Positions 17,779 to 25,856 of a DNA stretch of 64,000 bases are shown here, one piece after another; within the stretch, counting starts at the first letter, position 1, and each line of letters begins with the position of its first letter. The position numbers were made by a program, and so were the translations under genes. Location of the stretch: assembly GCF_022808715.1 (NCBI RefSeq), contig NZ_JAKZKX010000005.1, positions 124,001 through 188,000 on the forward strand, written 5' to 3'. A model generated the notes under the pieces. That model was not told where the DNA came from and made no database searches. It saw only the letters and a list, made by a program, of their open reading frames with translations. Source of the stretch: Fundidesulfovibrio agrisoli (GTDB lineage: Bacteria; Desulfobacterota; Desulfovibrionia; Desulfovibrionales; Desulfovibrionaceae).

Positions 17779-18840
17779 ATGCGCCATGAACCGCCTGTCC
17801 GCGTGCTGCACGTGGTCAAGTCCCTCGGCCTCGGGGGCACCGAAAAGGCCATGCAGCTCCTGGCCGCCAACCTCGACCGCTCCGTTTTCGCCCCCTTCGT
17901 GCTCAGCGCCGGGGACGGCCCCCGCCGCGCCAGGCTCAAGGCCGCGGGCATCCCGGTGATCCTCGGCGGCGACCTCTACGAAACCCTCCTGCAACTCAAG
18001 CCGGACGTGGTGCACCTGCACCGCGCGGGCTGGCCCGAACCCGAACTCACCACCCCGCTCAAGCGTTTCCGGCCCCGCCTCGTGGTGGAGACCAACGTCT
18101 TCGGCCGCCTGGACGCCAGCACCGGCGGGACCGTGGTGGACATGCACCTGCTGGTCTCGCCGTTCTGTCTGCGCCGCCTGCTGGCCCACCACGGCCCCCA
18201 GGTGGACCCGGCGAAATACGGCGTGCTGCCCAACCCCATCGACACGGACCTCTTCGCGGCCTGCTGCCCCGGGCCGGATCTTTCCCGAAGGACGGCCGTG
18301 CGCGTCTCCCGCCCGGACCCGGGCAAATGGTCGCGCCTGAGCTTCGAGATGCTGCCCATCCTGGCGCGCTTGGCCCCGGATTTCGTGTTCCGGGTGCTTG
18401 GGGCCACCCCCGAATTCGAGGATTTCATCCGCACCCAGGGCCTTGCGGCCAACGTGGAGCTGCTGCCCCAGGTGGAGAGCGACGAGGAACTGGCGGGGCT
18501 GTTCTCCCGCTGCGCCGCATTCGCCCACGGCTGCGACACGGGCGAATCCTTCGGCATGGCCATCGCCGAGGCCATGGCCTGCGGGCTGCCCGTGGTCACG
18601 CATCCGGCCCAGGGGGATCGCGACAACGCCCACCTGGACCTTGTGGAGCACGGCGTCACCGGGCTGGTGGCGGACACGGCCGAAGACTACGCGGGCGCGC
18701 TACGCTGGCTCTGGGACAATCCGGACGAGGCCCGGCGCATGGGCCAGGCAGGGAAGGCCAAGGTTGCGGCCAACTACCGGGCGCAGCTGGTGGCCGAGAA
18801 CCTGGGCAGCCTCTACCTGGACCTGCTGGGGCGGCGCTGA
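17779..18840 (+). CDS. Glycosyltransferase, family GT4-like
   Basis: The 353-residue protein has a GT-B fold pattern: N-terminal VLHVVKSLGLGGTEKAMQLLA, VVHLHRAGWPE, NPIDTDLF, and the C-terminal donor-site motif ESFGMAIAEAMACGLPVV followed by GVTGLVADTAED. It likely transfers a sugar from a nucleotide donor. Its position right after fliS and the direct overlap with the next gene (ATGA) suggest flagellin or surface-protein glycosylation, but the acceptor cannot be read from sequence. It belongs to the group with GGTEK starts rather than processive enzymes. Confidence 0.88.
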   Translation: MRHEPPVRVLHVVKSLGLGGTEKAMQLLAANLDRSVFAPFVLSAGDGPRRARLKAAGIPVILGGDLYETLLQLKPDVVHLHRAGWPEPELTTPLKRFRPRLVVETNVFGRLDASTGGTVVDMHLLVSPFCLRRLLAHHGPQVDPAKYGVLPNPIDTDLFAACCPGPDLSRRTAVRVSRPDPGKWSRLSFEMLPILARLAPDFVFRVLGATPEFEDFIRTQGLAANVELLPQVESDEELAGLFSRCAAFAHGCDTGESFGMAIAEAMACGLPVVTHPAQGDRDNAHLDLVEHGVTGLVADTAEDYAGALRWLWDNPDEARRMGQAGKAKVAANYRAQLVAENLGSLYLDLLGRR

Positions 18841-20006
18841 TGGACCCCTTCGCCCCCTACACCGCCCAGGCGCTCTCCTTCCGGCTGGCTGGCCAGCCCG
18901 AGGACTACCCCGTGGGGCCGTACCGTCCCGGCGCGCTGGACGCTGGCCTTCGCCAGGCCGTCCGGGCCGGGCACTGCGTGCTGCTGGGCGCGGGCTCGGG
19001 CGCGGCATTGGCGGACATCCGCGCCCGCCTGCCCGAGGGCGTGGGCCTGAGCGTGTGCGAGCTCTACCCGGACAGGGCCGCGGCCATGGCGCGAATCGGG
19101 GCGCAGGCCGGGGCAGGGGAGGCCTGGCTGCTGGCCGACACCTCCGAGACGGCCCTGGCCTGGATGCTCTTTTCCGCAGGCCTGGTCCCGGGGCGGGCCG
19201 CGTGCCTGCTCAACCCCGAGGTGGCCGACCCGGCCGCCAAGGCCCGCTTCAAGACGGTGCAGCGCCTGCACGCCGCCTATTCCCCCCTGGAAATTCCTTC
19301 CGCCCCGGCCGACTGCCCCTCGCTCTGCGTGGCGGCCATCCTCCACCCCGGCGAGCCGGACCTGGAGGGCTTTTTCGCGGCCCTGCCCCGTGCCGCGAGC
19401 GAGGCCGTGGCCCTCTGGGACGCCCCGGAGCCACCCGCGCATTCCCCGGCTTCGCCCATCCCGGTGCGCCATCTGGCCCACCCCCTGGGCGCGGACTTCG
19501 CGGCCCAGCGCAACCGGCTGCTGGCCGCCTGCCGAACGGACTGGGTGCTCATGCTCGACGCGGACGAGCGCCTGGACCCGGCCCTCGCGGCCATGCTGCC
19601 CGGGTTGACCGCACAGGATCGATGCGCGGCCTTCGCCTTCCCCCGGCGGGCCGTGGGGCCAGGGGGCGTGAAGGTGGGCTTCGGTCTCTGGCCGGACCTG
19701 CAGTTGCGTCTGTTCCGGCGGCTGCCCGGGCTGCGCTTCGTGCGGCCCGTGCACGAACGGCTGGAGGGGCTCTCCGGGCCTACAGGGCTGTGCGTGGGGG
19801 CTGGCATCCGCCACCTGTGCGACAGCCTCAAGCAGGCCGGGGCCATCGACGGCAAGCTGGCCCTGTTCGACAAGGCCGCCGGGCGGGCGGGACTGCACCG
19901 GCGCAGCGGGGAATACCCCGCCGTGCCCGAGGCGTACCTGGCGGGCCTGCCGGGAGCGGCGCTGGTGGGGCAATGGCCCGAGTCGGTCAGCTTCCTTCCC
20001 CTTTGA
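18840..20006 (+). CDS. Two-part protein: Rossmann-like N-half plus GT2-type glycosyltransferase
   Basis: The first half of this 388-residue protein has a Rossmann-like VLLGAGSGAALADIRARLP segment near residue 44 and reads like the N-terminal domain of large glycosylation or methyltransferase-like proteins. The second half carries GT2 signatures: FAAQRNRLLAACRTDWVLMLDADERLDP (near residue 225) with the metal-binding DAD, and the WPDLQLRLFRRLPGLRF and VHERLEG region seen in SPO-type GT2 enzymes. It overlaps the preceding GT by one base. The joint context with flagellin genes makes flagellin glycosylation a reasonable guess. Confidence 0.8.
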   Translation: MDPFAPYTAQALSFRLAGQPEDYPVGPYRPGALDAGLRQAVRAGHCVLLGAGSGAALADIRARLPEGVGLSVCELYPDRAAAMARIGAQAGAGEAWLLADTSETALAWMLFSAGLVPGRAACLLNPEVADPAAKARFKTVQRLHAAYSPLEIPSAPADCPSLCVAAILHPGEPDLEGFFAALPRAASEAVALWDAPEPPAHSPASPIPVRHLAHPLGADFAAQRNRLLAACRTDWVLMLDADERLDPALAAMLPGLTAQDRCAAFAFPRRAVGPGGVKVGFGLWPDLQLRLFRRLPGLRFVRPVHERLEGLSGPTGLCVGAGIRHLCDSLKQAGAIDGKLALFDKAAGRAGLHRRSGEYPAVPEAYLAGLPGAALVGQWPESVSFLPL

Positions 20007-20069
20007 CGTTGATTTGCGCGCCGAGGCGGGCTAATGCCAGATGAGGCCCATCGCCATGAAAGGTTACTG

Positions 20070-21641
20070 ATGCGCATCGTCTGCCCACAATGCGGGTACA
20101 GCAGGGACATCCCCGAGGATAAGATCCCGGCCCGCTCGAGCATCGCAAGCTGTCCCAAGTGCTCCTTCCGCTTCCGCTTCCGGGGCTTTCAGGCCCAGCC
20201 GGAGCGGCAGGACGACTTGGCGGAGCCCGTCTACCCGCCCAGGCCCTCGCGCCCGGCGCGGGAGCCCGAACCTGCGTCCAGGCCCCCGTTCGAAGCGCGC
20301 TCCCAGCGGCTCTACACCGGCGAGGATGAACAGCCTCCCTACACCCAGGCCCCACCCAGGCCCCAGGCCCGCTGGCTGCCCGACCCCGAGCCCGAACCGG
20401 CCGCCCCAGCCTCTCGGGACTTGCCCCCCCGCGATCCGGCGCCCGGAACCTACGAGCCCCAGGACGGCCCCTACCGCCAGCCCCCCTCCGACCGCTACGG
20501 AGCGAACCTCCCCGGCGCCGAAGAGGACGGGACGGCCGCGCCGCGCCGCGCTTACAGGGCGCAGGCCGCGCCCGCGCAGCCTTTCGAGCCCGAGGCGGTG
20601 GTGTCCTACCCGCCGCCGCGCCCCTCTGCGGAGCCCGAGCCCGTGGCGGAAAGTCCGGCCACGGAGACCCGCCCGCAGATCCATTTCCCCGAGCCTCCCC
20701 CGGCCGAGCCTCTGGCCCCCGCGCCGGTCCCGGCTCCTGAACCCGAGCCGGAGCCGGAATCCACGGAGCACCGCGAGTGGAACCTGCCGCCCACGTCACC
20801 CAGGCCCGACCCCGCGCCCAAGGCGGCCCGTGAGGATTCGGAAGCCCCGGCGGGGCAGCAGCAGGCCCAGGCCCAGGCCGGCGACGACTCCGTGCGCGAC
20901 ATCTGGGCCCGCTTGCAGGCCATGGGCGCCAAGCCCGCCGCGACCCAGGCCCCCGGCGCGACGCGCCAGAGCCAGCAGGGCCAGTCCGGCGAACCCAGGC
21001 CTTCCGCGCAATCCGGGCCGGAGACCCTGGCCCCCTGGGAACAGCTTGAGCATTTCGGGGTGATCCCGGCCTTCACGCTCACGGCCAAGAACATCCTGGC
21101 CAACCCCGGCGACTTCTTCGACCAGCTGCCCTCGGGCACGGGCAAGGTCCGGCCCCTGATCTTCGCGGTGGCCGTGTGCATGGTCACCGTGCTCTTCGGG
21201 CTGGTCTGGAACTTCTTCGGCATGGGTCCCAACCTCTCGGAGCTGGGGCGCACCGAGTGGTTCCAGGGCCTGGGCGCGGGGGCGCTGGGCAGGCTGGCCT
21301 GGGTCGGCCTGGCCCCCATCCTGGTCACGGCCTTCGTGTTCCTGGATTCGGCCCTGGCCCACCTGCTGCTGGGGCTGTTGCGCGCGGCCGCCAAACCCTA
21401 CGAGGACACCTTCCGCACCGTCTGCTACGCCGGAGGCCCCTGGCTCCTGGCGGCCTTGCCTGTGCCGTATTCGTATCTTATACCTGTGGTGCTCATCTGG
21501 CACATGACCCTCCAGGCCATCGGCCTGAAGAAGCTGCACAGCGCGGGCTACCCCCAGGTGCTGGCGGCCGTGCTGGTGAAGTGGTCCATGTATTTCATGG
21601 CCTCGTTCGCCATACTGCACCTGCTGCTGACGCGCAGGTAG
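20070..21641 (+). CDS. Zinc-ribbon, proline-rich, Yip1-like membrane protein
   Basis: The 523-residue protein starts with a zinc-ribbon of the MJ0042 type (CPQCGYSRDIPEDKI, then CPKCSFRFRF; residues 4-40). About 270 residues follow, rich in Pro, Glu, Ala and Arg and probably disordered. The C-terminal 190 residues form a Yip1-type domain with about five hydrophobic helices (ILANPGDFFDQLP lead-in, then KVRPLIFAVAVCMV onward). The start at 20070 follows AAAGG; an in-frame ATG at 20034 would add a tail before the zinc ribbon. Zinc ribbons of this kind are common at the N-terminus of delta-proteobacterial membrane proteins; function is unknown. Confidence 0.85.
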   Translation: MRIVCPQCGYSRDIPEDKIPARSSIASCPKCSFRFRFRGFQAQPERQDDLAEPVYPPRPSRPAREPEPASRPPFEARSQRLYTGEDEQPPYTQAPPRPQARWLPDPEPEPAAPASRDLPPRDPAPGTYEPQDGPYRQPPSDRYGANLPGAEEDGTAAPRRAYRAQAAPAQPFEPEAVVSYPPPRPSAEPEPVAESPATETRPQIHFPEPPPAEPLAPAPVPAPEPEPEPESTEHREWNLPPTSPRPDPAPKAAREDSEAPAGQQQAQAQAGDDSVRDIWARLQAMGAKPAATQAPGATRQSQQGQSGEPRPSAQSGPETLAPWEQLEHFGVIPAFTLTAKNILANPGDFFDQLPSGTGKVRPLIFAVAVCMVTVLFGLVWNFFGMGPNLSELGRTEWFQGLGAGALGRLAWVGLAPILVTAFVFLDSALAHLLLGLLRAAAKPYEDTFRTVCYAGGPWLLAALPVPYSYLIPVVLIWHMTLQAIGLKKLHSAGYPQVLAAVLVKWSMYFMASFAILHLLLTRR

Positions 21642-21660
21642 CGCGGGGAGGTTCGGGCCC

Positions 21661-21996
21661 ATGGTCGCCTGGCTCAAACGCATGCTTTCAAGCCTGGTGT
21701 CGCGCAGACGCATAGCCCGCGACACGGGGCCTGTCGCGTTCCAGACCCTCTCCAAGGAGATGCGCGAGCTGGCCGAGATCGCCAGCCGCGTCTGGCCGGA
21801 CGAGCCCTCCTTCCAGTCCCGGATCAAGAGCATCCAGGAAGAGATGGACCAGCTCGACGAACTCACGGCCAAGCCCGAATTCCGCCTGCTCCCCCTGCAG
21901 AAGAGGGTGGAGCTGCGCGAAAGCCTGCTGCACTCCAAGACGCAGCTCATGGACACCGTGTCCACAGCGCCGCCCCCGACCACCCGGCCCCAATAG
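21661..21996 (+). CDS. Small basic-start coiled-coil protein, unknown
   Basis: The 111-residue protein has a short hydrophobic/basic start (MVAWLKRMLSSLVSRRR) that could bind the membrane surface. It then has heptad-like helices rich in Glu, Leu and Lys (LSKEMRELAEIASRVW, IQEEMDQLDELTAK, LQKRVELRESLLHSK) and ends in a Thr/Pro tail. GGGGAGG stands nine bases before the ATG. It is 19 bases from the Yip1-like gene and is probably co-transcribed with it. Confidence 0.75.
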   Translation: MVAWLKRMLSSLVSRRRIARDTGPVAFQTLSKEMRELAEIASRVWPDEPSFQSRIKSIQEEMDQLDELTAKPEFRLLPLQKRVELRESLLHSKTQLMDTVSTAPPPTTRPQ

Positions 21997-22053
21997 GCCC
22001 CCAGGCGCGATTCTTGCTTCGAATCAGAAAATCACCTCCCGCGAGGACGGATT

Positions 22054-22782
22054 ATGAAACGCTTGCTCCTTGCCGCGGCCCTTGCCGCCTTGACCGCCTC
22101 TTGCGCGCTTGATCCCAAGATCGCCGAGCAGTCCACGCTCTACGTGGACGTGCACGTCAAGCGCAACAACCCCTCCGTGTACGTGCAGCCCATGAACGCG
22201 CCCACCCGGCCCTTCAAGGCCGTGGTGCTGCCCTTCGCCGTGCAGCAGGACATCACCAACGCCCGCCACCTCTCCAAGCAGCTCACCGAGGTGTTCGCCA
22301 ACACCTGGATGCAGGATCAGGTGTTCCCGGCCATCTTCTACGAACCCTCGCAGGAGGGCCTCTCCAACGAGCAGGCCATCCTCGTCGGGCGCGACCGCGG
22401 CGCGGACTGCGTGGTGGTGGGCCGCCTGGCCTACATCCTGGCGGGCGGCACCCGCTCGGATTCGGCCGTGTCCCTCTCCTTCGAGATCATCGACGTCAAC
22501 TCCGGCCAGCGCATCTGGTCCATGGCCCAGGCCGGGCGCATGGACCCGGACCGCAGCGCGGACTTCGTGCTCTTCAAGCGCGAGAGCCGCATGCCGCAGG
22601 ACCCCCTGTGGTCCATCATGACCGCCCTGGGCCACGACACCGGCGGGGCCATCAAGAAGTGGAACACCGGCATGCAGTACCAGAGCCCGGGAGCCACCAG
22701 CGCGCCCGTCTCCATCCCCAAGGACCACGCCCCGCCCCCGCCGCCCAAGGCCCCGCTCCAGAGCTCCAAGCTGGAGAACTAG
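22054..22782 (+). CDS. Outer-membrane-type lipoprotein, unknown
   Basis: The 242-residue protein has a type II signal peptide (basic start, hydrophobic core, LTASC lipobox with Cys near residue 17). The body has an alpha/beta pattern with KAVVLPFAVQQDITNARHLSKQLTEVFANTWMQ (landmark near residues 58-90) and DCVVVGRLAYILAGGTRSDSAVSLSFEIIDVNSGQRIWSM, a layout shared by FlgO/CsgG-like or GNA1162-like lipoproteins that assemble from repeated sheets. A Pro-rich C-terminal tail follows. GAGGA is upstream. A clean terminator ends the unit. Confidence 0.8.
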   Translation: MKRLLLAAALAALTASCALDPKIAEQSTLYVDVHVKRNNPSVYVQPMNAPTRPFKAVVLPFAVQQDITNARHLSKQLTEVFANTWMQDQVFPAIFYEPSQEGLSNEQAILVGRDRGADCVVVGRLAYILAGGTRSDSAVSLSFEIIDVNSGQRIWSMAQAGRMDPDRSADFVLFKRESRMPQDPLWSIMTALGHDTGGAIKKWNTGMQYQSPGATSAPVSIPKDHAPPPPPKAPLQSSKLEN

Positions 22783-22805
22783 GGGAGGGAAGGGCAGGAG
22801 GGAAG

Positions 22806-22860
22806 AGGCCTCCGGCGGCCAAAGGGAGTTCCTCCCTTTGGAATCCTTTATAGCTTCGCG
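22806..22860 (+). repeat. Intergenic palindromic repeat, copy B
   Basis: This unit is nearly identical to copy A at 7254-7310: CCTCCGGCGGCC, AAAGGGAG/CTCCCTTT hairpin with a TTC loop, GGAATCC, then GCTTCGCG. It directly precedes the terminator of the lipoprotein gene. Confidence 0.75.
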
Positions 22861-22867
22861 TCGATCT

Positions 22868-22898
22868 CGGGCAGCGCCATCCGCGCTGCCCGTTTTTT
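22868..22898 (+). terminator. Rho-independent terminator, lipoprotein gene
   Basis: CGGGCAGCGC (22868-22877) pairs perfectly with GCGCTGCCCG (22883-22892) around a five-base loop; six T follow. Confidence 0.93.
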
Positions 22899-22965
22899 GT
22901 TGGCGGCCCAATGGTTCGCCAGAACGGGAATGGCGTTTTTCCTGTCGCAACCCGACCGCGCTTGC

Positions 22966-23089
22966 ATGTTCCCCCTGGCCGTTGCGCCGCGCCACCAGGA
23001 CGATCATCGCGCTGGCGCTTGCGCCAGAGGGCCGCAGGCCCGGCAGCTTGATCGTCCTGGTGGCGCGGGGCGGCGGCCAGGGGGAACAT
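22966..23089. repeat. Long inverted repeat with nested hairpins
   Basis: Two 41-base arms (22966-23006 and 23049-23089) are near-perfect reverse complements, beginning ATGTTCCCCCTGGCC and ending GGCCAGGGGGAACAT. The 42-base centre contains CTGGCGC/GCGCCAG and GGGCC/GGCCC hairpins. No coding sequence with a ribosome site is present between 22783 and 23362. The whole could extrude as a cruciform or form a branched RNA. Confidence 0.8.
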
Positions 23090-23172
23090 CGAACCGGAGT
23101 TTGCGCCGAGGGGCCGCAGGCCCGGCAGCTTGATCGGCCGGGTGGCGCGCAGCGGCTCCAGGGGGTACACCC
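23019..23172 (+). repeat. Imperfect 82-bp tandem duplication overlapping the inverted repeat
   Basis: Bases 23019-23090 recur at 23101-23172 with an 82-base period; 26 consecutive bases (23029-23054 and 23111-23136) are identical. The second copy lacks a left inverted arm, so it looks like a partial duplication of the right half of the palindrome. Confidence 0.75.
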
Positions 23173-23308
23173 AGACGAAATTCGCGCCAGACGCGGCCAC
23201 TCCAGAACCCGGCGTCTTCCCATCCGGCCAGGAATGACTACTATCCTCCATGCTTTCCGGCGCTTGTAATCCCGGCCGCCGAAAATGTGATCCAAGTCCT
23301 TTCGGACC

Positions 23309-23332
23309 GGGGGGAAAAATGCTAGTCCCCCC
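23309..23332 (+). promoter_or_regulatory. Leader hairpin upstream of ahbC
   Basis: GGGGGGA (23309-23315) can pair with TCCCCCC (23326-23332) 31 bases before the ahbC start. There is no T-run, so it is not a standard terminator. It may be a 5' mRNA structure; a regulatory role is only a possibility. GAGG at 23352-23355 is the ribosome site. Confidence 0.3.
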
Positions 23333-23362
23333 TTCCACACAAGTTTCAATCGAGGTCATAGC

Positions 23363-24544
23363 ATGATTGGCATCTCCAAGCTTTACTGCGGTACCGTGGA
23401 ATCCTCCGACGCCCTGCGCTACGGACGCCACTCCGGCAAGCTGCCCTCCCACCTGCTTCAGTTCTCCAAGGACAAGAAGCCCGTGGTGGTCTGGAACATG
23501 ACCAAGCGCTGCAACCTGAAGTGCGTCCACTGCTACGCCAAGGCCATCGACGAGACCGGGAAGGACCCCATCTCCACCGAACAGGGCAAGGCCCTGATCG
23601 ACGATCTCGCCTCCTACGGCGCGCCGGTCATGCTGTTCTCCGGCGGCGAGCCCCTGGTCCGGCAGGATCTGGTGGAGCTGGCCCACCACGCCGTGGGGCG
23701 CGGGATGCGCGCGGTCATCTCCACCAACGGCACGCTCATCACCAAGCAGAAGGCCAAGGAACTCAAGGAAGTGGGCCTCTCCTACGTGGGCATCTCGCTC
23801 GACGGCATGGAGGAGATCCACGACAAGTTCCGCGCCGTGCCCGGCAGCTTCAAGAAGGCCCTGCAGGGCATCGAGAACTGCCAGGCCGAGGGCCTCAAGG
23901 TGGGCCTGCGCTTCACCATCAACAAGCGCAACTGGACCGAGGTGCCCCACCTGTTCGACCTCATCCGCGACCTGGAAGTGCCCCGCATCTGCTTCTACCA
24001 CCTGGTCTACTCCGGGCGCGGCTCCGAGCTCATCAAGGAAGACCTGGACCACGCCGAGACCCGTCAGGTGGTCGACCTCATCATGGACCGCACCCGTCAG
24101 CTTTTCGACGCCGGGCACGAGAAGGAAGTCCTCACCGTGGACAACCACGCCGATGGCCCGCACGTGTACTACCGCCTGCTCAAGGAAGACCCCAAGCGCG
24201 CCGAGGAGGTCATGGAGCTGCTCCAGTTCAACGAGGGCAACAACTCCGGGCGCGGCATCGGCTGCATCTCCTGGGACGGCCAGGTCCACGCCGACCAGTT
24301 CTGGCGCAACCACACCTTCGGCAACGTGCTGGAGCGGCCCTTCTCCGAGATCTGGGACGACCCCAACATCGAACTGCTGGCCAAGCTCAAGAACAAGAAG
24401 GAGCACGTGGGCGGCCGCTGCAAGGACTGCCGCTTCCTGAACATCTGCGGCGGCAACTTCCGCGCCCGCGCCGAGGCCTACTACGGCGACGTCTGGGCGC
24501 AGGACCCCGCCTGCTACCTGACGGAAGAAGAGATCAAGAAGTAG
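23363..24544 (+). CDS. ahbC: Radical SAM protein AhbC (12,18-didecarboxysiroheme deacetylase)
   Basis: AhbC removes the acetate side chains of 12,18-didecarboxysiroheme to give Fe-coproporphyrin III in the siroheme-dependent heme pathway of sulfate reducers and archaea. The 393-residue protein has the radical SAM cluster motif CNLKCVHC (Cys50, 54, 57), the GGEPL motif, STNGTLI, and a C-terminal auxiliary Cys set (GCISWDG, CKDCRFLNICGG, DPACY) typical of SPASM-like extensions. The assignment as AhbC rests on position immediately upstream of hemB and ahbD, an arrangement I know from Desulfovibrio, and on the YGRHSGKLPSHLLQFSKDKKPVVVWN lead-in. Confidence 0.9.
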   Translation: MIGISKLYCGTVESSDALRYGRHSGKLPSHLLQFSKDKKPVVVWNMTKRCNLKCVHCYAKAIDETGKDPISTEQGKALIDDLASYGAPVMLFSGGEPLVRQDLVELAHHAVGRGMRAVISTNGTLITKQKAKELKEVGLSYVGISLDGMEEIHDKFRAVPGSFKKALQGIENCQAEGLKVGLRFTINKRNWTEVPHLFDLIRDLEVPRICFYHLVYSGRGSELIKEDLDHAETRQVVDLIMDRTRQLFDAGHEKEVLTVDNHADGPHVYYRLLKEDPKRAEEVMELLQFNEGNNSGRGIGCISWDGQVHADQFWRNHTFGNVLERPFSEIWDDPNIELLAKLKNKKEHVGGRCKDCRFLNICGGNFRARAEAYYGDVWAQDPACYLTEEEIKK

Positions 24545-24550
24545 GGAAGA

Positions 24551-24628
24551 CAAGGGGCGCCGCCCCTTGACCCCGCCAGAGGGACGGAGTTCCTCTGGAC
24601 TCCCTTCCGGCTTCGCGGGATTCGCGAG
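24551..24628 (+). repeat. Intergenic palindromic repeat, divergent copy C
   Basis: It contains CAAGGGGC/GCCCCTTG and CCAGAGG/CCTCTGG hairpins with an AGTTCC loop, then GGACTCCC and a GGCTTCGCGGGATTCGCG end box. The internal order (stem, GGAnTCC, CTTCGCG) is that of copies A and B. It lies seven bases after the ahbC stop. Confidence 0.6.
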
Positions 24629-24641
24629 TCGATGCTGGGGG

Positions 24642-24719
24642 TTCGGCGCGAAACGCGCCGAAGGATAGTGCACTCATGACCCGCCGGGACGAGCGCCGCT
24701 TCGGGCGCGGTCCCGGCGG
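24642..24719. repeat. Two strong hairpins between ahbC and hemB
   Basis: TTCGGCGCG (24642-24650) pairs with CGCGCCGAA (24654-24662). CCGCCGGGA (24681-24689) pairs with TCCCGGCGG (24711-24719), with an inner GCGCC/GGCGC stem. No T-run follows either. Confidence 0.6.
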
Positions 24720-24740
24720 TTTATCTCGGGCCGTACCCGC

Positions 24741-24843
24741 CCACGAATCCCGCGAAGCGGTCGCGGGGTCCAGGGGGATCATCCCCCTGGCGGGAGAGTC
24801 CGGAGAGGGCAGCGCCCTCTCTGGCCGCCGGAGGCATCCCCTT
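24741..24843 (-). repeat. Intergenic palindromic repeat, divergent copy D (inverted)
   Basis: Read on the minus strand it starts GGGGATGCCTCCGGCGGCC, then has AGAGGG/CCCTCT and CCAGGGGGAT/ATCCCCCTGG stems, GGACCCC, and the GCTTCGCGGGATTCG end box shared with copy C. Copies C and D face each other across the ahbC-hemB gap. Apart from these elements the 24545-24871 interval holds nothing I can identify. Confidence 0.6.
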
Positions 24844-24871
24844 GCCCCCGGCAACCTTCAGGAGGACGCCA

Positions 24872-25846
24872 ATGTTCGACTTCCATCGCGGCCGCCGCCT
24901 GCGCCGCACCCCGGCCATGCGCGACCTGGTGCGCGAGACCGCGCTTTCCCGCAACGACCTCATCATGCCCTATTTCGTGGCCGAGACCGGCCCGGCGGAC
25001 ATGGTCAAACCCATCGGAGCCATGCCGGGCCAGAACCAACTCGGCATGAAAGCCCTGGTGGAGCGCGTGGCCAAGGCCGTGGACAAGGGCCTGCAGTCCG
25101 TCATCCTGTTCGGCATACCCAACGTCAAGGACCCGGTTGGCAGCCAGGGCTACGCCGAGGACGGCGTGGTGCAGCGCGCCGTGCGGGAGCTCAAGGCGAA
25201 GTTCCCCAAGCTGGTGGTGGTCACGGACGTGTGCCTCTGCGAATACACCTCCCACGGCCACTGCGGCGTGCTGGACGGGGAGGGCAGGGTGCTGAACGAC
25301 CCCACCCTGGAGCTGCTGGCCCGCACCGCGCTCTCCCATGCCCAGGCCGGGGCGGACATCGTGGCCCCCTCTGACATGATGGACGGCCGCGTGGCCGCCA
25401 TCCGGGCCGTGCTGGACGGAAACGGGTACGAAGAGATACCGGTTATGTCATACGCGGTGAAGTACGCCTCCGCGTTTTACGGGCCGTTCCGCGAGGCGGC
25501 GGAGTCCGCGCCCAAGAGCGGGGACCGCAAGTCCTACCAGATGGACCCGGCCAACTGGCGCGAGGCCCTGCGCGAGGCCGCGGCGGACGTGGCCGAGGGC
25601 GCTGACTTCCTGATGGTCAAGCCGGCCGGCCCGTACCTGGATATCATCAGGCTCGTGCGCGACAACTTCGACCTGCCTTTGGCCGCCTACCAGGTCAGCG
25701 GCGAGTACTCCATGATAAAGGCCGCGGCCCAACTGGGCTGGATCGACGAGAAGGCGGTCATGCTGGAGTCGCTGCTGTCCATCAAGCGCGCCGGGGCGGA
25801 TTTGATCCTGACGTATTTCACCGAAGACATGCTGGACAGGCTGTAG
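24872..25846 (+). CDS. hemB: Delta-aminolevulinic acid dehydratase (porphobilinogen synthase)
   Basis: HemB condenses two 5-aminolevulinate molecules to porphobilinogen, feeding siroheme, heme and corrin synthesis. The 324-residue product shows the metal-binding cysteines in [14 protein letters not shown] (near residue 118-131), the substrate lysines in [18 protein letters not shown] and [10 protein letters not shown], and the conserved YQVSGEY. AGGAGG stands six bases before the ATG at 24872. The stop is 10 bases from the ahbD start and overlaps its ribosome site. Confidence 0.97.
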   Translation: MFDFHRGRRLRRTPAMRDLVRETALSRNDLIMPYFVAETGPADMVKPIGAMPGQNQLGMKALVERVAKAVDKGLQSVILFGIPNVKDPVGSQGYAEDGVVQRAVRELKAKFPKLVVVTDVCLCEYTSHGHCGVLDGEGRVLNDPTLELLARTALSHAQAGADIVAPSDMMDGRVAAIRAVLDGNGYEEIPVMSYAVKYASAFYGPFREAAESAPKSGDRKSYQMDPANWREALREAAADVAEGADFLMVKPAGPYLDIIRLVRDNFDLPLAAYQVSGEYSMIKAAAQLGWIDEKAVMLESLLSIKRAGADLILTYFTEDMLDRL

Positions 25847-25856
25847 GAGGGCGGAC

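Noticed and set aside
22024-23349. Minus-strand open frame through the inverted-repeat region
   Set aside because: It runs through the lipoprotein gene, a terminator and palindromes, has no ribosome site, and yields repetitive Arg/Pro-rich sequence.
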